Assembly: GCA_038245795.1 (NCBI GenBank)
Contig: JBBRSC010000130.1
Coordinates: forward strand, 1-9,131
Direction: 5' to 3'
Length of the DNA stretch: 9,131 nt
DNA from: JBBRSC01 sp038245795
GTDB taxonomy: Bacteria > Actinomycetota > Acidimicrobiia > Acidimicrobiales > Microtrichaceae
Shown here in pieces: positions 5,920 through 9,131 of the stretch; the first letter of the stretch is position 1, and every line of letters starts with the position of its first letter. The notes beneath the pieces are model-generated. The model was not told where the DNA came from. It was given only the letters and a program-made list of their open reading frames with translations, and did not search any database. The translations under genes and the position numbers were made by a program.

Positions 5920-6870
5920 TCAGTCACCATCCCCGGGACGGAAGTGAGGGGTTTCGTGCGGCGCACGGGTGGAGCGCTCGATCTCTTCTTCTTCGGCCAG
6001 GAGGCGTTCGAAGTCGGGATCGGCTTCCTTGATGAGTGGTGTGGTGTCGTCGATATCATCAGGTGCTGCGGCAGCCCGCTCGTCGACCCGACGCTTGGCG
6101 GCGGATGACACGACCTTGCGGGGCTCGCCGGACGGATCGCCCACCGCCATGGCGGCTTCGCGCAACGCACGATCATCGGTTTGGGGCTTGTACGGAAGGA
6201 TGTTGCCTTTGTAGATCCACACCTTCACGCCGATTCGGCCGTAGGTGGTGGCGGCCTCGCGGAAGCCGTAGTCGATGTCCGCTCGCAGCGTGTGCAATGG
6301 CACGCGACCCTCGCGGTACTGCTCGGACCGGCTCATCTCGGCGCCGCCGAGGCGGCCCGAACACTGAACCTTGATGCCCTGGGCACCAGCCTTCTGGGCA
6401 TTCTGGATGGCGCGCTTAATCGCACGACGGAACGCGACACGCCCCGTCAGCTGATCGGCGACACCCTGGGCGATCAGCGCGGCGTCGAGCTCGGGCTGCT
6501 TGATCTCCTGGATGTTGAGCTGCACCTTGGCGTTGCCGGTGAGCTTGGTCAACGCAGCACGGAGGCGATCGGCAGTAGCGCCGCGACGACCGATGACCAT
6601 GCCCGGACGGGCGGTATGGACATCGATGCGCAAGCGATCGCGGGTGCGCTCGACCTCGATGCGGCTGATGGCTGCAACTCCGCCGAGTGGGGAGCGAATC
6701 ATGACCTCAGGATCCTTGCGATTCATGTAGGTGAATCCCATGATCAGCTCGCGAATGCGGCAGTCCTCGATCACGTAGTCGACATACTCCTGGCGGTCGG
6801 CAAACCACCGAGACTTCCAGTCAGTGGTGATTCCGAGCCGGAAGCCGTACGGATTGACTTTCTGGCCCAT
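5920..6870 (-). CDS. rpsC: Small-subunit ribosomal protein uS3 (S3), with N-domain insertion and acidic tail
   Basis: A 316-residue protein; E. coli S3 is 233. It starts MGQKVNPYGFRLGIT, the invariant S3 start. The KH RNA-binding loop is GMVIGRRGATADRLR (90-104), and the C-terminal core holds SGRLGGAEMSRSEQYREGRV (171-190), LRADIDYG and GVKVWIYKG (214-222). S3 forms part of the mRNA entry channel and ribosomal helicase in the 30S head. Two oddities stand out. Between IREL and SRIEVER the protein has about 16 more residues than E. coli or mycobacterial S3 as I recall them (roughly 45-62, including NRKDPEVMIRSPLGG). After residue 225 there is a tail of about 90 residues, acidic towards the end (LLAEEEEIE). 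The frame is continuous, so neither looks like a sequencing frameshift. The start overlaps the rplV stop by one base; rplP starts two bases after the stop. Confidence 0.97.
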   Translation of the reverse strand: MGQKVNPYGFRLGITTDWKSRWFADRQEYVDYVIEDCRIRELIMGFTYMNRKDPEVMIRSPLGGVAAISRIEVERTRDRLRIDVHTARPGMVIGRRGATADRLRAALTKLTGNAKVQLNIQEIKQPELDAALIAQGVADQLTGRVAFRRAIKRAIQNAQKAGAQGIKVQCSGRLGGAEMSRSEQYREGRVPLHTLRADIDYGFREAATTYGRIGVKVWIYKGNILPYKPQTDDRALREAAMAVGDPSGEPRKVVSSAAKRRVDERAAAAPDDIDDTTPLIKEADPDFERLLAEEEEIERSTRAPHETPHFRPGDGD

Positions 6871-7577
6871 CAGGCGTCCTTGGTTTCGGTCGTCGGGTCG
6901 TCGGTCTCTGTCGCTTCGGTGTCGTCAGCCACGCTGTCCTCTTCCTCGACCTCAACGGCCGCCTCGGGCTCGATGGCCCCAGTGTCTTCGGTGTCGAGCG
7001 ACGCGGCCTCGGTGGCCTCGGTCTCGGTGATCACGTTCTCGGTGGTCTCGCTGGTTTCGAGACTCTCGATGGCGGCTTCTGCCTCGGCTTCAGCCGCAGC
7101 TGCGGCCTCACCCGATCGACGACTCCGAGCAACACGTTTGGCACGCGATGCTGCAACGTCGGCCGGCGCCACACCACGACGGGAATTCCGCTCGCGCATG
7201 CGATCGAGATCTTCCTGGGTGAGTCGGCTCACGATGATCGTGATCTTGCAGGTGCGCTTCCGGGTCCGGGTGCCTCGGCCCTTGGCACGAGGACGGAACC
7301 GCCGGAGCGTTGTGCCCTCGTCGGCGTAGCACGCGGAGACGAAGAGCTCGTCAGCGGGGATGTCGTTGTTGTTGCCGGCGTTGGCGACTGCCGAGTCGAG
7401 CAACTTCAAGATCGGCTCGGAACACTGACGCTGGGTCAGCTCGAGGATGCCGCGCGCTTCAGCGATCGGCTTGTTGCGGATGAGATCGAGAACCTCACGC
7501 GCCTTGTAGGCCGAGAAGCCTCCGCTGCCGAGATGTGCTCGGACGCCGGGCCGCTCGTTGGTTTTGGGGCCGGTCAT
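6870..7577 (-). CDS. rplV: Large-subunit ribosomal protein uL22 (L22) with long acidic C-terminal tail
   Basis: A 235-residue protein. Residues 1-120 are the L22 core: the helix SAYKAREVLDLIRNKPIAEA (22-41), then the tunnel hairpin with RRFRPRAKGRGTRTRKRTC (92-110) and closing strand KITIIV. L22 lines the exit tunnel, and its hairpin tip is the classic macrolide-resistance site. The start is the ATG at 7577, overlapping the rpsS stop (TGATG); an in-frame opening 60 codons upstream lies inside rpsS and encodes non-L22 sequence, so it is rejected. E. coli L22 is about 110 residues. Here a basic linker (121-156) leads to an Ala/Glu/Thr/Asp-rich tail (157-235) with 29 acidic residues and one Lys. 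Mycobacterial L22 also has a tail, but as I recall it is Lys/Ala/Pro-rich, so the charge here is reversed. The segment where most bacteria have R-V-S-P-R-K reads GGFSAYK. The stop overlaps the rpsC start by one base. Confidence 0.95.
   Translation of the reverse strand: MTGPKTNERPGVRAHLGSGGFSAYKAREVLDLIRNKPIAEARGILELTQRQCSEPILKLLDSAVANAGNNNDIPADELFVSACYADEGTTLRRFRPRAKGRGTRTRKRTCKITIIVSRLTQEDLDRMRERNSRRGVAPADVAASRAKRVARSRRSGEAAAAAEAEAEAAIESLETSETTENVITETEATEAASLDTEDTGAIEPEAAVEVEEEDSVADDTEATETDDPTTETKDA
7005..7050 (-). repeat. Imperfect short repeat inside the rplV tail
   Basis: The plus strand carries the hexamer ctcggt four times within about 40 bases (7008, 7017, 7023 and 7038), equivalent to ACCGAG, mostly read as Thr-Glu, on the coding strand. 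It encodes the Thr/Glu/Ala-rich part of the L22 tail. The irregular spacing of 9, 6 and 15 bases keeps the reading frame. Such repeats could allow the tail to change length between strains by slippage; that is inference. It may equally reflect only the biased amino-acid composition. Confidence 0.4.
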
Positions 7578-7855
7578 CAGCGTCGACCGCCCTTCTCTTG
7601 ACCAGCGTGGAACTTGAAGGTCCGCGTCGGCGCGAACTCGCCGTGCTTGTGGCCGACCATCGACTCGGTCACGTAGACCGGGACATGCTTGCGGCCGTCG
7701 TGGACGGCAATGGTGTGGCCGACCATGTCTGGGATGATGGTGGAGCGGCGTGACCATGTCTTGATGACGGTCTTGGTGCCGGCTTCGTTCTGGGCGTCAA
7801 CCTTCTTGAGCAGATGGTCGTCGACGAATGGACCTTTTTTGAGGCTACGAGGCAT
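7577..7855 (-). CDS. rpsS: Small-subunit ribosomal protein uS19 (S19)
   Basis: A 92-residue protein beginning MPRSLKKGPFVDDHL, the near-invariant S19 start. TWSRRSTIIPDMVGHTIAVH and the following HVPVYVTESMVGHKHGEFAPT form the PROSITE-type S19 signature that contacts 16S rRNA in the 30S head. S19 pairs with S13 and approaches the A-site tRNA and the bridge to the 50S subunit. The ATG is preceded by a good ribosome-binding site (GGGAGA) in the 12-base gap after rplB. The TGA stop overlaps the rplV ATG by one base. The Lys-Lys codons near the start form a run of six A on the coding strand; I see no sign that it acts as a frameshift site. Length and motifs are normal. Confidence 0.98.
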   Translation of the reverse strand: MPRSLKKGPFVDDHLLKKVDAQNEAGTKTVIKTWSRRSTIIPDMVGHTIAVHDGRKHVPVYVTESMVGHKHGEFAPTRTFKFHAGQEKGGRR

Positions 7856-7867
7856 GAGTTCTCTCCC

Positions 7868-8704
7868 TTATCGCCGTGAACCACGGGTCCGGCGACGACG
7901 GACGATGAGTTGCTGGGACGGCTTGGTCTTGTCACGGGTACGGCCCTCGGGCTTGCCCCAGGGCGACACCGGGTGACGACCACCCGAGGTCTTGCCTTCG
8001 CCACCACCATGGGGATGGTCGACGGGGTTCATGGCCACACCGCGGGTCTGGGGCTTGACGCCCTTCCAGCGATTGCGACCAGCCTTGCCGATCTTGATGA
8101 GCTCGTGCTCGGAGTTGCCGACCTCGCCAACCGTGGCGATGCAATCGATCGGAACCCGGCGCATCTCGGTGCTCGGCAGGCGCAGCGTCGCAAAGTCGCC
8201 TTCCTTCGCAACGAGCTGCACGCTGGAGCCTGCGGAGCGGGCCATCTTGCCGCCGCCACCCGGTTTGAGTTCGACGTTGTGCACAACTGTGCCGACGGGG
8301 ATGTATCGCATTGGCATCGCGTTGCCGGGCCGAATGTCAGAACCTTGTCCCGAGGTGACGGTGTCGCCGACATTGAGATCTTTGGGGGCGAGGATGTAAC
8401 GCTTCTCGCCGTCCAGATAGTGCAGGAGCGCAATACGACATGTCCGGTTCGGGTCGTATTCGATGGTTGCAACCTTGGCGGGCACGCCATCCTTGCGACG
8501 TTTGAAGTCGATGATGCGGTACTGCTGCTTGTGTCCGCCACCGCGATGGCGAGCAGTCTTGCGGCCGTAGGAGTTGCGTCCACCGGTTGAGTGCTTGGAG
8601 ACGAGCAGCGACTTCTCGGGCGTCGTCGAGGTGATCTCGGCGAAGTCCGAGACCGTCTGGAACCGACGTCCCGGGCTGGTGGGCTTGCGTTTTCTGAGTG
8701 CCAT
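7868..8704 (-). CDS. rplB: Large-subunit ribosomal protein uL2 (L2)
   Basis: A 278-residue protein, the standard length for bacterial L2. The N-terminal RNA-binding domain carries GRNSYGRKTARHRGGGHKQ (42-60). The C-terminal SH3-like domain carries KPGGGGKMARSAGS (147-160) and the signature NPVDHPHGGGEG (226-237). His230 in that motif corresponds to E. coli His229, long implicated in peptidyl-transferase function. A basic tail (VRRRRTRGSRR) ends the protein. L2 is a primary 23S rRNA binder needed for subunit association and the peptidyl-transferase centre. The ATG at 8704 follows a modest purine-rich GAGAGAGAA stretch; the stop is TAA and rpsS starts 12 bases later. All family landmarks are intact. 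Confidence 0.98.
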   Translation of the reverse strand: MALRKRKPTSPGRRFQTVSDFAEITSTTPEKSLLVSKHSTGGRNSYGRKTARHRGGGHKQQYRIIDFKRRKDGVPAKVATIEYDPNRTCRIALLHYLDGEKRYILAPKDLNVGDTVTSGQGSDIRPGNAMPMRYIPVGTVVHNVELKPGGGGKMARSAGSSVQLVAKEGDFATLRLPSTEMRRVPIDCIATVGEVGNSEHELIKIGKAGRNRWKGVKPQTRGVAMNPVDHPHGGGEGKTSGGRHPVSPWGKPEGRTRDKTKPSQQLIVRRRRTRGSRR

Positions 8705-8718
8705 GATCCAGTTCTCTC

Positions 8719-9018
8719 TCAGCCGGCCGGGAAGATTTCGATCTCAGCCGAATCAGCGGCGAGGGTGACGATTGCGTGCTTGTGGTCGGGCAGCTTTACG
8801 CCGGTGCCCTTTTTGCGGTCCCGCTTGGTCTTGCCTTTGCGGTTCAGCGTGTTGACGTTCTTGACCTTGACGTTCGGCCAGATTCGTTCGACGGCGTCGC
8901 GGATCTCGGGCTTCGAGGCGCTGCGGGGAACGACGAATGTGTAGACCTTCTGCTCGATGAGGCCGTAGGACTTCTCCGAGACAACTGGGCGCAGGATGAC
9001 GTCGTGTGCGTCCTTCAT
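8719..9018 (-). CDS. rplW: Large-subunit ribosomal protein uL23 (L23)
   Basis: A 99-residue protein of normal length for bacterial L23. It opens with MKDAHDVILRPVVSEKS, the typical L23 start. The later stretch IWPNVKVKNVNTLNRKGK is the conserved rRNA-binding strand and basic loop. L23 sits at the polypeptide exit of the 50S subunit and is the docking site for trigger factor and the signal recognition particle. The Glu in the VSEK motif (residue 15) matches the position of E. coli Glu18, the known trigger-factor contact. The ATG start overlaps the rplD stop by one base, and rplB follows after 14 bases. The acidic-hydrophobic end (SAEIEIFPAG) is ordinary. No anomaly was seen. Confidence 0.97.
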   Translation of the reverse strand: MKDAHDVILRPVVSEKSYGLIEQKVYTFVVPRSASKPEIRDAVERIWPNVKVKNVNTLNRKGKTKRDRKKGTGVKLPDHKHAIVTLAADSAEIEIFPAG

Positions 9019-9131
9019 CAGTTGCTCTCCTCGATCGTCGCATCGGCGGCCGGTGTGGCGCCCTTGGCGGGCGGTGCCGTGGGAAGCGTTGCTTCGGTGA
9101 ACACCACGTAGTCGCTGACGAGCACGTCGTA
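9018..9131 (-). CDS. rplD: Large-subunit ribosomal protein uL4 (L4), C-terminal fragment
   Basis: Only the last 37 codons and the TGA stop are in the window; the gene enters from the right edge. The frame reads YDVLVSDYVVFTEATL, then a Pro/Ala/Thr-rich tail ending in IEESN. The ‘VL..D.VVFTEA’ pattern is the usual final strand and helix of bacterial L4, and the position just before rplW fits the S10 order rpsJ-rplC-rplD-rplW. L4 binds 23S rRNA and sends a loop into the exit tunnel; in E. coli it also represses its own operon, but the leader for that would lie outside this window. The tail of about 20 residues after the family core is longer than in E. coli. The stop overlaps the rplW start by one base (TGATG), so translation is probably coupled. 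Identification rests on a short fragment plus strong gene-order context. Confidence 0.9.
   Translation of the reverse strand, partial: YDVLVSDYVVFTEATLPTAPPAKGATPAADATIEESN

Noticed and set aside
6181..7329. A 382-codon open frame on the plus strand, rich in Ser, Val and Ala
   Set aside because: It lies wholly opposite rpsC and rplV. Its Ser/Val-rich part is the antisense reading of the Ala/Glu/Thr codons of the L22 tail, and it resembles no family I recognise. GC-rich genes often give such shadows.
7578..7757. A 60-codon in-frame upstream extension of rplV
   Set aside because: It overlaps rpsS in another frame, encodes His/Arg/Pro-rich sequence unlike L22, and the ATG at 7577 makes the usual TGATG overlap.
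7835..7841. Run of six A on the coding strand near the start of rpsS as a possible frameshift site
   Set aside because: It encodes the conserved Lys-Lys of the S19 start, and the normal frame gives a complete S19. No stimulatory structure or useful alternative product was seen.
1..9131. A defence system, mobile element, CRISPR array or other novel system
   Set aside because: Every strand-consistent coding frame is accounted for by ribosomal proteins and SecY in conserved order, with almost no intergenic space left.

Overview
This window is a segment of the conserved bacterial S10-spc ribosomal protein gene cluster. It lies entirely on the minus strand, so transcription runs from high to low coordinates. 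In transcription order it holds 20 genes: rplD (3' end only), rplW, rplB, rpsS, rplV, rpsC, rplP, rpmC, rpsQ, rplN, rplX, rplE, rpsZ (zinc-type rpsN), rpsH, rplF, rplR, rpsE, rpmD, rplO and secY (5' part only). No tRNA, rRNA, mobile element, CRISPR array or non-ribosomal accessory gene was seen. The long plus-strand reading frames are antisense shadows of real genes in GC-rich DNA.

The sequence suggests a GC-rich actinobacterium. Supporting signs are the zinc-type S14, the S3 and S8 sequences, C-terminal tails on L22 and S3, and an S10 and spc cluster joined without a gap. The SecY and L22 sequences look to me most like Acidimicrobiia (the Ilumatobacter/Microthrix side), but this assignment comes from memory of protein families and is moderate at best.

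Layout: 9131-5005 is the S10-operon part (L4, L23, L2, S19, L22, S3, L16, L29, S17). 5008-1018 is the spc part (L14, L24, L5, S14, S8, L6, L18, S5, L30, L15). After a 99-base gap with a small hairpin, secY starts at 918 and runs off the left edge. Twelve of the 19 gene junctions overlap by 1 or 4 bases (TGATG, TAATG, ATGA or GTGA) and six others have gaps of 16 bases or less. This implies one polycistronic mRNA with translational coupling. The products build both ribosomal subunits, and SecY forms the membrane channel that receives proteins from the ribosomal exit tunnel, near which L23, L22 and L29 lie.

No undescribed system is visible. The points worth a second look are an apparent insertion of about 16 residues in the N-terminal domain of S3, a strongly acidic C-terminal tail on L22 (29 acidic against 1 basic residue in the last 79), an acidic tail on the adjacent S3, the seamless S10-spc junction, and the hairpin in the rplO-secY gap.
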